Source of the DNA: JAIBJN01 sp963830885
GTDB taxonomy: Bacteria > Actinomycetota > Thermoleophilia > Gaiellales > Gaiellaceae
Direction: 5' to 3'
Length of the DNA: 64,000 nt
Assembly: GCA_963830885.1 (NCBI GenBank)
Contig: CAWHOA010000028.1
Span: forward strand, 62,001 to 126,000
The stretch's first letter is position 1; every line of letters starts with the position of its first letter. This document shows, one piece after another, positions 24,926 to 32,725 of this stretch. The position numbers and the translations under genes are program-made. The notes under the pieces were generated by a model. The model ran no database searches. It was not told where the DNA came from and saw only the letters and a list, made by a program, of their open reading frames with translations.

Positions 24926-25049
24926 GGGACGAGGCTCCAGGCCCCTCAAGCGCTGGCGGAACGATCGCACGCGCAAGAAGAAGGAACGCGAGAAGCGGCA
25001 CGCTGCGGAGGTGGGCGCGTCTCGCGGGAAGACGAAGCCCGCGAAGTGA
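24924..25049 (+). CDS. Small basic protein (41 residues)
   Basis: ATG at 24924, TGA at 25047-25049. Lys/Arg make up nearly half the residues (RWRNDRTRKKKEREKRHAAE), with no hydrophobic segment. The stop overlaps the GTG start of the next gene by 4 bp (GTGA), which supports real, coupled translation. Its start codon shares CATG with the M20 gene on the other strand. It looks like a nucleic-acid- or ribosome-associated microprotein, but I recognise no family. Confidence 0.55.
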   Translation: MGRGSRPLKRWRNDRTRKKKEREKRHAAEVGASRGKTKPAK

Positions 25050-25435
25050 GCCTCGTCACCGCGGTCCACCTCTACGTCACCGACCTCGACCGCTCGATCG
25101 ACTGGTACACGCGCCTGCTCGGGCGTGGGCCCGCGGCCGCCTACGACGAGGGGGAGAACGCCCACAGCGCCTTCTTCGTGCTGGAGGGGCAGACGTTCCT
25201 CGTCCTCACCTGGGATCCCGAGCGCGGCCGCGAGATCGGCGGCTCGGTCCGGCTCGAGCTGGCCGCCGACGACATTCACGGCGAGATCACCCGCCTCGAC
25301 CGCCAGGGAATCCGCGGCGGGCGCGTGACGAAGACCCGCTTCGGGACGGAGGTCTACGACCTCGCCGACCCGGACAGCCACCTCGTCAGGATCGGCCCGG
25401 CGTGGACCGTCCACGCCATCGAAGGCGCCGTCTAG
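25046..25435 (+). CDS. VOC (glyoxalase/bleomycin-resistance fold) protein
   Basis: A 129-residue single-module VOC protein: AVHLYVTDLDRSIDWYTRLLG at the N-terminus and EVYDLADPDSHLVRIG at the C-terminus, the two ends of the paired beta-alpha-beta-beta-beta module. Possible metal ligands are His8 and the late Glu/His residues. It could be a small dioxygenase, lyase or drug-binding protein. It is translationally coupled to the small basic protein and converges directly on the DUF192 gene. Confidence 0.85.
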   Translation: MSLVTAVHLYVTDLDRSIDWYTRLLGRGPAAAYDEGENAHSAFFVLEGQTFLVLTWDPERGREIGGSVRLELAADDIHGEITRLDRQGIRGGRVTKTRFGTEVYDLADPDSHLVRIGPAWTVHAIEGAV

Positions 25436-25783
25436 CTACGCCTGCCTGACGCGCACGACGTCGCCGGGGGCGAGGCCGACGCGGCCGCACTCACCGGCGG
25501 GGAGCTCGACGACGGCCTTCGCGCCCTTGCAGGCTGCGAGCCGCCAGGGACGAAGGTGCTCGGCGATGCGAAGGACACGGCCGTCAGGGTCGAGGAACGC
25601 CGCGTCGATTGCGAAGCGCATGAACCACATGTGAATGGAGGAGGCGGGGCGCAGGAGGATCCCCTCGCCCCGCTCGAGCCCGGCGCGTCCGAGGAGACCC
25701 CGAGCACGGGTGAGCGGTGTCTCCGCGAGGAGACACCGCTCACACACCAGGATTCCGTCTTGCCGTTCCAGGGATACGAGCAA
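25436..25783 (-). CDS. DUF192 family protein
   Basis: 115 residues with the DUF192 pattern: ETPLTRARGLLGRAGLERGEGILLRP, then SIHMWFMRFAIDAAFLDPDG, and the closing VVELPAGECGRVGLAPGDVVRV. Members are small beta-barrel-like proteins of unknown role. Here there is no lipoprotein or signal peptide. It is followed by the LAS-type peptidase gene on the same strand, 7 bp upstream of its start. Confidence 0.88.
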   Translation of the reverse strand: MLVSLERQDGILVCERCLLAETPLTRARGLLGRAGLERGEGILLRPASSIHMWFMRFAIDAAFLDPDGRVLRIAEHLRPWRLAACKGAKAVVELPAGECGRVGLAPGDVVRVRQA

Positions 25784-25790
25784 GGGACTC

Positions 25791-27263
25791 TCAGTACCCC
25801 ACGTGGATGTGGTCGTCGTGGTCGGCCAGCGGGAAGGACGGTCCGCCCAGGCCGAGGAGCGAGATGACCTGCTTCGGCTGGAGCTCGGTCGGGAGCTGGA
25901 GGATGTTCTCCACCGCCCGCTGGGTCAGTCCGCCGGGCTCCTGGTTGCCGTAGATCGACCTGTGGTCGAGCACGGCGATGTCAACGGCGAGGCCGTAGAC
26001 GTGCGCCGAGATCACGCCCGGCCGCGAGTAGAGGCGGTGGCCGGAGATGAGGCTCGACACGGTGACCTGCTTGTGGGCCTGCCTGAGGTAGCGCAGGAGG
26101 ACGATCACACGCACGTCGACGCGGCCGAGAGCCAGGTCGAGGCGCCCGCCCGGGTAGACGGTGACGCTCTTGTCGCGTAGGAGCCGGTGCTGCAGCCGCG
26201 ACTTCGAGGCCTCCAGCCCGACGACGAGAGCGCGCAGGCCAACCGCGCGGTTGTAGTCGCGCAGCGCGAGCGCCTGGTCGGCGAACTCGCCGCCGCCGTA
26301 CGCACGGAGCGCGCGCGCGGCCTGGCGCCGGGCTCCGAGCTCGGCCAGCCGGACGGCGGTCGTCCGCACGGGACGGAAGCCCATCGTGCTCCCGTCGAAC
26401 CCGCGGGCCCGGAGGACGCCCAGGACGAGCGCCCAGTCGACCTTGGCCCGTTCGGCCTCGCGCGCGAGCATGTCGGCGAAGCCCCGGTTGAGGCGCTTGG
26501 CCGGCGGGGTCGGGTCGGGGAGCGGCCTGTGGAGCCAGATGGTGGCGAAGAAGCCGTCGGCGTCGGCCTCGGGGTCGAGGACGGCCGGGCTACGCGTGCC
26601 CTTGTCGATCACTGGCAGGTCGTCCGGAGCCGGCGGGTTCCCGGGGTGGTCTCCGGGCGGTGGCGCCGGAGCGTCGTCGTCATCCGGATCGTCGGGAAGC
26701 GGAGGCGGAGGCGACCCGTCGCCGGGCACGCCCTCGTCGCCGTCACTGGGATCCTCGCCTTCGGCGGGCGGCTCTTCGCCCTCGGCGGGCGGCTCTTCGC
26801 CCTCGGCGGGCGGCTCTTCGCCCTCGGCGGGCGGGTCTTCGCCCTCGGCGGGCGGGACTTCGCCCTCGGCGGGCGGCTCTTCGCCCTCGGCGGGCGGCTC
26901 CTCGCCTTCTTCGCCGGGTGCGGGCTCCTCTACCGGAGCCTCCTCGGTCGAGGCGACTTCGGTGGTCGTCTCGCCTTCAATCGCGTCGGCCACGACGTCG
27001 CCGGCGCCTGCCGAGAAGGCGGCGCCGCCGAAGAAGAGCGTGGCGAACGCGAGGCTGGTGGCGAGCCGGCGCTTGCTCCAGGTCGCGTGCGTGCGCGCAC
27101 GGGCAGAGGTCGAGCCCGCCGCCGTCGGAGTCGTGGACGGCTCTGCGTCCGATCCCTCCGCCGCGGTCGGCTCGTCGCGCCCGAGGGCCCAGAGGGCCCA
27201 GCCGGCGAGCGTGAACAGAACGAGCGGCGCGAGATAGCGCCGCGACTTCTTCTTGTGTGGCAT
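25791..27263 (-). CDS. Membrane-anchored LAS-type (VanY/M15-like) peptidase domain protein with Glu-Pro repeats
   Basis: 490 residues. Two hydrophobic segments lie near the N-terminus (LAPLVLFTLAGWALWAL; RLATSLAFATLFFGGAAFSAG), then an acidic spacer of GEEPPAE-type heptads and an Asp/Pro-rich stretch (~110-215). The C-terminal ~270 residues end in a zinc-site pattern: SGHRLYSRPGVISAHVYGLAVDI and HDDHIHVGY, matching the SxHxxGxAxD...HxH motif of D-Ala-D-Ala carboxypeptidase/lysostaphin-type enzymes. The spacer probably carries the domain through the cell wall. Peptidoglycan cleavage is inferred. Reads away from the pilus operon. Confidence 0.8.
   Translation of the reverse strand: MPHKKKSRRYLAPLVLFTLAGWALWALGRDEPTAAEGSDAEPSTTPTAAGSTSARARTHATWSKRRLATSLAFATLFFGGAAFSAGAGDVVADAIEGETTTEVASTEEAPVEEPAPGEEGEEPPAEGEEPPAEGEVPPAEGEDPPAEGEEPPAEGEEPPAEGEEPPAEGEDPSDGDEGVPGDGSPPPPLPDDPDDDDAPAPPPGDHPGNPPAPDDLPVIDKGTRSPAVLDPEADADGFFATIWLHRPLPDPTPPAKRLNRGFADMLAREAERAKVDWALVLGVLRARGFDGSTMGFRPVRTTAVRLAELGARRQAARALRAYGGGEFADQALALRDYNRAVGLRALVVGLEASKSRLQHRLLRDKSVTVYPGGRLDLALGRVDVRVIVLLRYLRQAHKQVTVSSLISGHRLYSRPGVISAHVYGLAVDIAVLDHRSIYGNQEPGGLTQRAVENILQLPTELQPKQVISLLGLGGPSFPLADHDDHIHVGY
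26755..26901. repeat. Seven 21-bp tandem repeats inside the LAS-peptidase gene
   Basis: Unit TCGCCCTCGGCGGGCGGCTC plus one base, seven copies in register from 26755 to 26901, with scattered substitutions. Read on the minus strand it encodes the heptad GEEPPAE with E-to-V or E-to-D variants. In-frame period and substitutions at codon level show it is a coding spacer able to change length by slippage, not a CRISPR array. Confidence 0.9.
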
Positions 27264-27493
27264 CAGCCTGGTGCTCCCGTGGTTTCGGGCGCCGAGGCCG
27301 CCACTTCGGCGCGGAACGTCCTTCTCGATCCGATCCGCCGCCGCTCAGCGGGTCGTGTTCGGACTATCGGGCGCCCGCACGAAAGCGACCTTCCCCCGAA
27401 AGGGTCAACTGGCCTCGAACCCCTCTGCCGGGGGATTCTCGGAGGGCTTCGAGTGCCCGATGGTGCGGGACAGATTGAGCCAAACGGCGGAGC

Positions 27494-27543
27494 GGTCACG
27501 CCGAGTAGCTCGAGGAACTCGGGAGGCCCTAGAAACCGTGACC
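27494..27543 (+). other. Nested stem-loop upstream of the Flp pilin gene
   Basis: GGTCACG (27494-27500) pairs with CGTGACC (27537-27543), enclosing a second perfect stem, CCGAGT (27501-27506) with ACTCGG (27517-27522), and a 10-nt loop. It lies ~127 nt before the pilin ATG in a 406-bp gap (27264-27669) that otherwise shows no gene. Could be an mRNA leader structure stabilising or regulating the pilin transcript. I cannot match it to a c-di-GMP riboswitch consensus. Confidence 0.4.
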
Positions 27544-27669
27544 ACGCTTACCGCCCGAACAACAAGCCGGCTTTCACCGCGCATCCTCGTGCCGACTCCG
27601 CGTTCGGCTCGTTTTCAGGTCAGCGCGCCGACGTGCGTGCCCGCAGCAGGGAAGGGAGGTGAATCGAGC

Positions 27670-27828
27670 ATGTTCAAGTCCCTCGTTGCATTGAAGCGCG
27701 AGGACGGCCAGACCATGGCGGAGTACGGCGTGGTCCTCGCCGTCATCACACTCGCCATCGTCGTCGCCCTCGCCGCCCTCTCGGGCGCCATCGGCGATGC
27801 GATCAACGGTGTCGCCGGAATCCTCTAA
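27670..27828 (+). CDS. Flp-type (class IVb) pilin
   Basis: A 52-residue pre-pilin. A short basic leader (MFKSLVALKRED) is followed by GQTMAEYGVVLAVITLAIVV, the Flp motif with Gly at the prepilin-peptidase cleavage site and Glu at position +5 of the mature protein (QTMAE). The rest is one hydrophobic helix ending GVAGIL. A strong GGGAGGTGA Shine-Dalgarno lies at 27654-27662. It is the major pilus subunit for surface adhesion or DNA uptake. First gene of the Tad locus; a strong hairpin follows it. No prepilin peptidase (TadV/CpaA) gene is in the window. Confidence 0.93.
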   Translation: MFKSLVALKREDGQTMAEYGVVLAVITLAIVVALAALSGAIGDAINGVAGIL

Positions 27829-27838
27829 GGCTCACCAG

Positions 27839-27878
27839 GAGATGGGCCCTTTCAGCCTCCACCGAGAGGGCCCGTCTC
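27839..27878 (+). terminator. Hairpin between pilin and TadE genes (attenuator/terminator)
   Basis: GAGATGGGCCCT (27839-27850) pairs with AGGGCCCGTCTC (27867-27878) with one mismatch and a 16-nt loop. It starts 10 bp after the pilin stop. There is no T-tract, so it may act as a partial terminator or 3' stabiliser that lets pilin mRNA exceed that of the assembly genes. Confidence 0.65.
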
Positions 27879-27907
27879 ACTAACCCAAGCAGGAACCCAT
27901 CACTTTC

Positions 27908-28315
27908 ATGCCCACACGGAACTCGCCACACAGAATCGTTCGCCGCCGAGAGCGGGGCCAGACCATGACGGAGTTCGCCCTGGTCCTCCCCTTGATCGCG
28001 CTCCTCCTCTTCGGGGTCATCCAGTTCGGCATCGTCTTCCACCAGTACGTGACGCTGACCGATGCCGTCCGCGCGGGCGCCCGCCAGGGCGCCGTCGGCC
28101 GGCACCTGCCGGATCCCGTCGGTTCCGTCGAGGATCGCGTGCGGGGGTCAGCGGTCGATCTCGACCAGTCGGAGCTCGACATCACCGTCAGCTCCTCGTG
28201 GGAGCAGGGCGAGGACGTCAGCGTTTCCGCGACGTACCCGTACAGCATCAGCCTCCTCGGCATCGTCGTGAAGTCGGGGGACATCACCAGCTCGACCACG
28301 GAGCGTGTCGAATGA
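27908..28315 (+). CDS. TadE-like minor pilin/pseudopilin
   Basis: 135 residues. After a basic leader the motif RERGQTMTEFALVLPLIALLLFGVIQFG gives a prepilin-like Gly followed by mature QTMTEF with Glu at +5, then a hydrophobic helix. The C-terminal ~80 residues form a small extracytoplasmic domain (TYPYSISLLGIVVKSGD). TadE proteins are processed like Flp pilins and needed for pilus assembly. Overlaps the next gene by 4 bp (ATGA). Confidence 0.88.
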   Translation: MPTRNSPHRIVRRRERGQTMTEFALVLPLIALLLFGVIQFGIVFHQYVTLTDAVRAGARQGAVGRHLPDPVGSVEDRVRGSAVDLDQSELDITVSSSWEQGEDVSVSATYPYSISLLGIVVKSGDITSSTTERVE

Positions 28316-29214
28316 CCGAGCGCAAGCGCGAGCGCGGCCAGGCCGCGGTTCTCACAGTCGTCTTCATGATCGTCCTCCTCGGCATGGCGGCCGCGGTGCT
28401 CGACGTCGGCTCCTGGTACAAGGAGGACCGCGAGCTCCAGGCGACGATGGACGCCGCCGCGCTGGCCGGCGCACAGGCGCTGCCCGACGACACGGCCGAG
28501 GCCTCGGCGCTCGCCGAGCAGTACTCGACGACGAACGGCGGCGGGCTCGACGAGACCGAGATCACGACGACGAAGATCACGGACGACACGATCCAGGTCA
28601 CCGGCTCACGCCCGGCTCCAGGGTTCTTCTCGAAGGTCATCGGCATCGACTCGGTCACCGTGAACGCCACGGCAACGGCGCGCGTGGGCGTACTCGCGAA
28701 CGCGCGCTATGCCGCTCCGATCGCGGTCGACGAGCAGCATCCCTACCTCCAGGCGAAGCGCTGGGGCGAGGAGACGACGCTCGAGCTCGACACGCTCGGG
28801 CCCGGTGCCTACCGCCTGCTCAACATCGACGGATCGTACGGCGGCACGAACCCCGCGACGCTGGGCGACTGGATCCGCGACGGCTACGACGACTACATGC
28901 CGCTGGGCGATTACTACTCGGATCCAGGCGCGAAGTACAACACGAACCCGAACTTCAAGTCCGCGCTCGAGGAGGTCATCGCCACGGGACAGGAGCTCCT
29001 CTTCCCCGTGTACCGGTCGTTCCACGAGCAGGGCGCCGGCTTCGTGTACGAGATCGTCGGCTGGGTCGGGTTCGTGGTGACCGACTTCGTGATCAAGGGC
29101 TCGAAGGACAACGAGATCTCGGGCTACTTCACCCAGGTCGTCTGGGAGGGAATCTTCAGCGAGGAGGCGGCGCCCGACGACTTCGGTGCGCGCGCGGTCT
29201 CGCTCGTCGAATAG
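28312..29214 (+). CDS. TadG-like pilus assembly protein
   Basis: 300 residues. ERGQAAVLTVVFMIVLLGMAAAVLDVGSWY is the RxxGxxAV...D(V/L)G pattern of the TadG N-terminal (Tad_N) helix, followed by DRELQATMDAAALAGAQALP, the conserved segment after it. The remaining ~240 residues face the outside, with YDDYMPLGDYYSDPGAKY among aromatic-rich stretches. No von Willebrand domain is in this protein; a VWA domain is found instead in the gene preceding TadB. TadG-like proteins link the pilus to the cell envelope. Confidence 0.82.
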   Translation: MTERKRERGQAAVLTVVFMIVLLGMAAAVLDVGSWYKEDRELQATMDAAALAGAQALPDDTAEASALAEQYSTTNGGGLDETEITTTKITDDTIQVTGSRPAPGFFSKVIGIDSVTVNATATARVGVLANARYAAPIAVDEQHPYLQAKRWGEETTLELDTLGPGAYRLLNIDGSYGGTNPATLGDWIRDGYDDYMPLGDYYSDPGAKYNTNPNFKSALEEVIATGQELLFPVYRSFHEQGAGFVYEIVGWVGFVVTDFVIKGSKDNEISGYFTQVVWEGIFSEEAAPDDFGARAVSLVE

Positions 29215-29283
29215 GCCCTAATCCTTCGGGCCAAGACAGCCGATAGGGCTACCGCAACGCCGACAAGAGAAAGACGTGGTGCA

Positions 29284-30102
29284 ATGACGTATCGACTCCG
29301 CAATATCGGGCTCGCGCTCGCGCTCGCCGCCGTCGCAGTCCTGCTCGTCTTCTATTACGTCTCCCAAGAGCGGGGTCGGCTCCAGGAAGATCAGGAGCTC
29401 GTCCCGGTCTGGGTGGCGGTCAAGGACATTCCCGTCGGAACCTCGGGCTCCGAGCTCGACGCCGGCGGATTCCTCACCCAGTCCGAGATCGAGCGCGGCC
29501 AGGTCGCGCCGGGTGCGCTCCTCGACCCGGCCGACGTGGCCAGCAAGGTCGTGGGCTATCCGATCTACAAGGGCGAGCAGGTGAGCCAGCTGCGCTTCCG
29601 CTCGGAGGCCGAGAAGGGCATCCGGGCACAGCTCAGCGGCACCCTCCGCGCCGTTCAGCTTCCGGGCGACGAGCACCGGCTGCTCGCCGGAACGCTGATC
29701 GCGGGCGACCGAGTCGACGTAGTCGGCAACTGGTCGCCGGGGAACGGGGGGTCTAACAGCGGAGGCGTTACCCGGACCATCCTCCGTGACATCCTCGTCC
29801 TCGAGCCCGCGAAGCAGGCCGACACGCAGTCGAAGCTCACCGAGGGAGGCAAGAAGGGCCTCTCGGTCAAGCTCGCTCTCACGGACGCGCAGGAGCAGAA
29901 GCTCTTCTGGATCGCCGAGAACGGTACCTTGACGCTCACGCTGCGGTCCCCGACCGACGCGAGCGACAGCCCGGAGTCCGCGGAATCGTCGTGGACGCTC
30001 CTCGTGGACGGGCTCAAGGCGCAGCAACTGGAAGCACTGACTCCGAATGCGCAGCAACTGGACGCACTGACTCCGAGTGAGGGGGCGACGAACAATGAGT
30101 AG
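29284..30102 (+). CDS. cpaB: SAF-domain pilus assembly protein CpaB/RcpC-like
   Basis: 272 residues with one N-terminal TM (IGLALALAAVAVLLVFYYVS) and an extracytoplasmic SAF domain (VPVWVAVKDIPVGTSGSELD), then the RcpC/CpaB domain (LSGTLRAVQLPGDEHRLLAGTLIAGDRVDV). CpaB is proposed to organise pilus assembly outside the membrane. The C-terminus carries two copies of a 10-residue unit, AQQLEALTPN and AQQLDALTPS. Overlaps cpaE by 8 bp. Confidence 0.87.
   Translation: MTYRLRNIGLALALAAVAVLLVFYYVSQERGRLQEDQELVPVWVAVKDIPVGTSGSELDAGGFLTQSEIERGQVAPGALLDPADVASKVVGYPIYKGEQVSQLRFRSEAEKGIRAQLSGTLRAVQLPGDEHRLLAGTLIAGDRVDVVGNWSPGNGGSNSGGVTRTILRDILVLEPAKQADTQSKLTEGGKKGLSVKLALTDAQEQKLFWIAENGTLTLTLRSPTDASDSPESAESSWTLLVDGLKAQQLEALTPNAQQLDALTPSEGATNNE
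30019..30078 (+). repeat. Two 30-bp tandem units at the 3' end of cpaB
   Basis: Units 30019-30048 and 30049-30078 differ at only two or three bases and encode AQQLEALTPN and AQQLDALTPS just before the end of CpaB. In-frame, so the tail can change by whole 10-residue steps. Confidence 0.85.
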
Positions 30103-31285
30103 CGAGTCCACTGTCGCCACGCGCGAGAAGACGCGGATCTTCGTCACCGGGTCCTGTGACGGGCTCGACCAGCTCCGTGACGCCCTCGAGCGTCACGGAG
30201 AGATCGAGCTCGTGGGCACCAGTGTGTCGGTGGCCGAGTCCGCCGGGACCCTCACCGGAGGGCACCTGGGGGTGATCCTCCACGGGACGCGGAGCTCGAC
30301 GCTCCCGGCCGACGAGATCGCCTCCATCCGGGAGCACACCCGCACGCCGATCATCCTGCTCGCCTCGGGCGAGGCCTCCGTCCTCCTCGAGGAGGCCCTG
30401 GAGGCGGACGTCTCGGACGTGCTGCTCCTCCCGCAGATGACGGAGAACGTCGTCTTCGCCATCCGCAAGGCCGGCCGGTCGACGCTCCGCCCCGCGCCCT
30501 CCAGCGCGACGACCCGCCGCGGGCGGATCGTCACGGTGTTCTCACCGAAGGGCGGGACGGGAAAGACCGTCACCTCGACCAACCTCGCCGCCGCCTTCGC
30601 CAAGTTCGAGGGGAAGCGGACGCTCCTCCTCGACCTGGACCTCCAGTTCGGGGACGCGGCGATCATGCTCGGCCTCGAGCCCGAGAAGACGATCTACGAC
30701 CTCGTCGTCGCGCCGGGCGAGCTCGACTCCGAGAAGCTCGCCGGGTACACCACCCGGCACCCGTCCGGGCTCGACATCCTCCCCGCGCCGGTTCGCCCGG
30801 AGGATGCGGAGCTCGTGACGGAGTCGAAGCTGTCCCGGCTGCTGGAGGTCGCGCGGGAGTCCTACGACGTCATCGTCGTCGACACCTCGCCGTTCTTCCA
30901 CGGGCCGATGCTGGCGACGCTCGACCGCACCGACGAGCTCCTGCTCGTCTGCGGCCTCGACGTCCCCACGCTCAAGAACGTCAGGCTCGCGCTCCAGACG
31001 CTCGAGCTCCTCGCCTTCCCGCAGAACCGCATTCGGGTCGTCCTCAACCGGGCGAACTCGAAGGTCGGCATGAAGCGGAGCGAGGTCGAGAACGCGCTCG
31101 AGGTGAAGGTGCGCTTCGAGGTCCCGAGCGACCGGGCCGTGCCCATCGCCGTCAACCGCGGGAACCCTGCAGTCCTCGCCGAGTCCGGCGCCGACTTCTC
31201 GAAGTCCATCCGTGAGATGGCGAAGGGTCTCCAGCCGGCCGAGGTCGCGAAGAACCAGAAGCGCGGCCTCTTCAGGCGGAGCTAG
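30095..31285 (+). CDS. cpaE: CpaE-like MinD/ParA-family ATPase
   Basis: 396 residues. The N-terminal ~130 form a receiver-like/atypical domain (FVTGSCDGLDQLRDALERH; TPIILLASGEASVLLEEALEADVSD). The MinD-type ATPase follows with deviant Walker A FSPKGGTGKTVTSTNLAAAF, then LLDLDLQFGDAAIMLGL and VIVVDTSPFF. CpaE proteins position the pilus machine at a cell site. GAGGGGG precedes the ATG, which lies inside the end of cpaB. Confidence 0.9.
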   Translation: MSSESTVATREKTRIFVTGSCDGLDQLRDALERHGEIELVGTSVSVAESAGTLTGGHLGVILHGTRSSTLPADEIASIREHTRTPIILLASGEASVLLEEALEADVSDVLLLPQMTENVVFAIRKAGRSTLRPAPSSATTRRGRIVTVFSPKGGTGKTVTSTNLAAAFAKFEGKRTLLLDLDLQFGDAAIMLGLEPEKTIYDLVVAPGELDSEKLAGYTTRHPSGLDILPAPVRPEDAELVTESKLSRLLEVARESYDVIVVDTSPFFHGPMLATLDRTDELLLVCGLDVPTLKNVRLALQTLELLAFPQNRIRVVLNRANSKVGMKRSEVENALEVKVRFEVPSDRAVPIAVNRGNPAVLAESGADFSKSIREMAKGLQPAEVAKNQKRGLFRRS

Positions 31286-31288
31286 TCG

Positions 31289-32725
31289 ATGGGCCTTCAC
31301 GATCGCCTCACCAAGACCGGCACGAACGGTGACGCCGAAGCCACGATCACGCGGATCGAGACGGTTGCGCGCGATTCGAAGCCGGAGAGTCGCTCCGTCG
31401 ACCCCTACGCGGAGCTCAAGACCCGCGTCCATCACGCGTGCATCGCGAAGCTCGGACCCGAGCTCTTCTCGAGCTCGTCCAACGAGGACCTGACCGACCG
31501 CGTCCTGCGCGTCGTCACCGAGCAGCTCGCGCTCGATCAGACGCCGCTCACGCGGGACGAGCGCCGACAGGTCGTCCGCGAGATCACGGACGACGTCCTC
31601 GGCTACGGCCCGCTCGAGCCGCTTCTCCGGGAGGACTCGATCAGCGAGGTCATGGTCAACGGGCCCGACCGGATCTACGTCGAGCGCGAGGGCAAGATCG
31701 AGCTCTCGAAGGCGACGTTCGCCGACGACGCGCACCTGCTGCGCATCATCGACAAGATCGTCTCCCAGATCGGCCGCCGGGTCGACGAGTCCTCGCCGAT
31801 GGTGGACGCCCGCCTGCCCGACGGCAGCCGCGTCAACGCGATCATCCCGCCGCTCTCGCTGCGCGGGCCGGTCCTCACCATCCGGAAGTTCTCGCGCGAC
31901 CCGTACACGATGGACGACCTGATCAACTTCGGCTCCGTCTCGTCGAGGGCGGCGCATTTCCTTGCCGCCTGCGTGCAGGGGAAGCTGAACATCCTCATCT
32001 CCGGCGGTACCGGTACCGGTAAGACGACGACGCTGAACGCGCTCTCGGCCTTCGTGCCAGGGGACGAGCGGATCGTCACGATCGAGGACGCGGCCGAGCT
32101 TCAGCTCCAGCAGGACCACGTGATCCCGCTCGAGTCCCGGCCGGCGAACATCGAGGGCCAGGGCGAGGTCCGCATCCGCGAGCTCGTCAGGAACGCCCTG
32201 CGCATGCGTCCCGACCGCATCATCGTCGGAGAGGTCCGCGGCTCCGAGACCCTGGACATGCTCCAGGCGATGAACACCGGCCACGAGGGCTCGCTGACCA
32301 CGATCCACGCCAACTCCCCGCGCGACGCGCTCGCCCGCCTCGAGACTCTCGTGCTCACGGCCGGGGTCGAGCTCCCGCACCGCGCGATCCGCGAGCAGAT
32401 CTCGAGCGCGTTCGACTTGCTCGTCCAGATCACCCGCCTCGTGGACGGCTCGCGCCGACTCTCGCACATCACCGAGGTGCTGCGGATGGAGTCCGACGTC
32501 ATCACGCTGCAGGACATCTTCGTCGCCAAGCCGCCCGACGAGGACTCGGTGGCCCCCGGCGGAACCCGCCTCCTGTCGCCCCTCAAGTGCACCGGCCTGA
32601 AGCCGCACTTCCTCGAGAAGATGGCGGCGAACGGGGTCACGCTTCCGCCGAGCTTCTTCCTGCAGGACTCGGACGAAGAGGTCAGGACGACGTTCCAGGC
32701 CGCGAGCTTCGGCGGGTTCCAGTGA
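31289..32725 (+). CDS. cpaF: CpaF/TadA pilus assembly ATPase (type II/IV secretion family)
   Basis: 478 residues. N-terminal helical domain; then GYGPLEPLLREDSISEVMVNG, Walker A SGGTGTGKTTTLNALSAF, the Asp box, Walker B region RIIVGEVRGSETLDMLQAMN, and the His box GHEGSLTTIHANSPRDALARLE. This hexameric ATPase powers pilus extension and, in Tad systems, retraction as well. Starts 3 bp after cpaE and overlaps the VWA gene by GTGA. Confidence 0.95.
   Translation: MGLHDRLTKTGTNGDAEATITRIETVARDSKPESRSVDPYAELKTRVHHACIAKLGPELFSSSSNEDLTDRVLRVVTEQLALDQTPLTRDERRQVVREITDDVLGYGPLEPLLREDSISEVMVNGPDRIYVEREGKIELSKATFADDAHLLRIIDKIVSQIGRRVDESSPMVDARLPDGSRVNAIIPPLSLRGPVLTIRKFSRDPYTMDDLINFGSVSSRAAHFLAACVQGKLNILISGGTGTGKTTTLNALSAFVPGDERIVTIEDAAELQLQQDHVIPLESRPANIEGQGEVRIRELVRNALRMRPDRIIVGEVRGSETLDMLQAMNTGHEGSLTTIHANSPRDALARLETLVLTAGVELPHRAIREQISSAFDLLVQITRLVDGSRRLSHITEVLRMESDVITLQDIFVAKPPDEDSVAPGGTRLLSPLKCTGLKPHFLEKMAANGVTLPPSFFLQDSDEEVRTTFQAASFGGFQ

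Noticed and set aside
26755..26901. Regular 21-bp repeats that could suggest a CRISPR-like array
   Set aside because: No spacers; period equals seven codons and encodes GEEPPAE heptads in a long ORF.
27396..27410. 15-mer CCGAAAGGGTCAACT also present at 55776-55790, upstream of two minus-strand genes (contains TTGACC on the minus strand)
   Set aside because: One shared 15-mer pair is expected by chance in 64 kb, and no matching -10 follows at either place.
27253..27669. Upstream in-frame extension of the pilin gene
   Set aside because: The ATG at 27670 has a strong Shine-Dalgarno and gives a normal 52-residue Flp pilin; the upstream part lacks pilin character.
27264..27669. c-di-GMP riboswitch before the pilus operon
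   Set aside because: A structure exists, but I cannot find the conserved GEMM core sequences.
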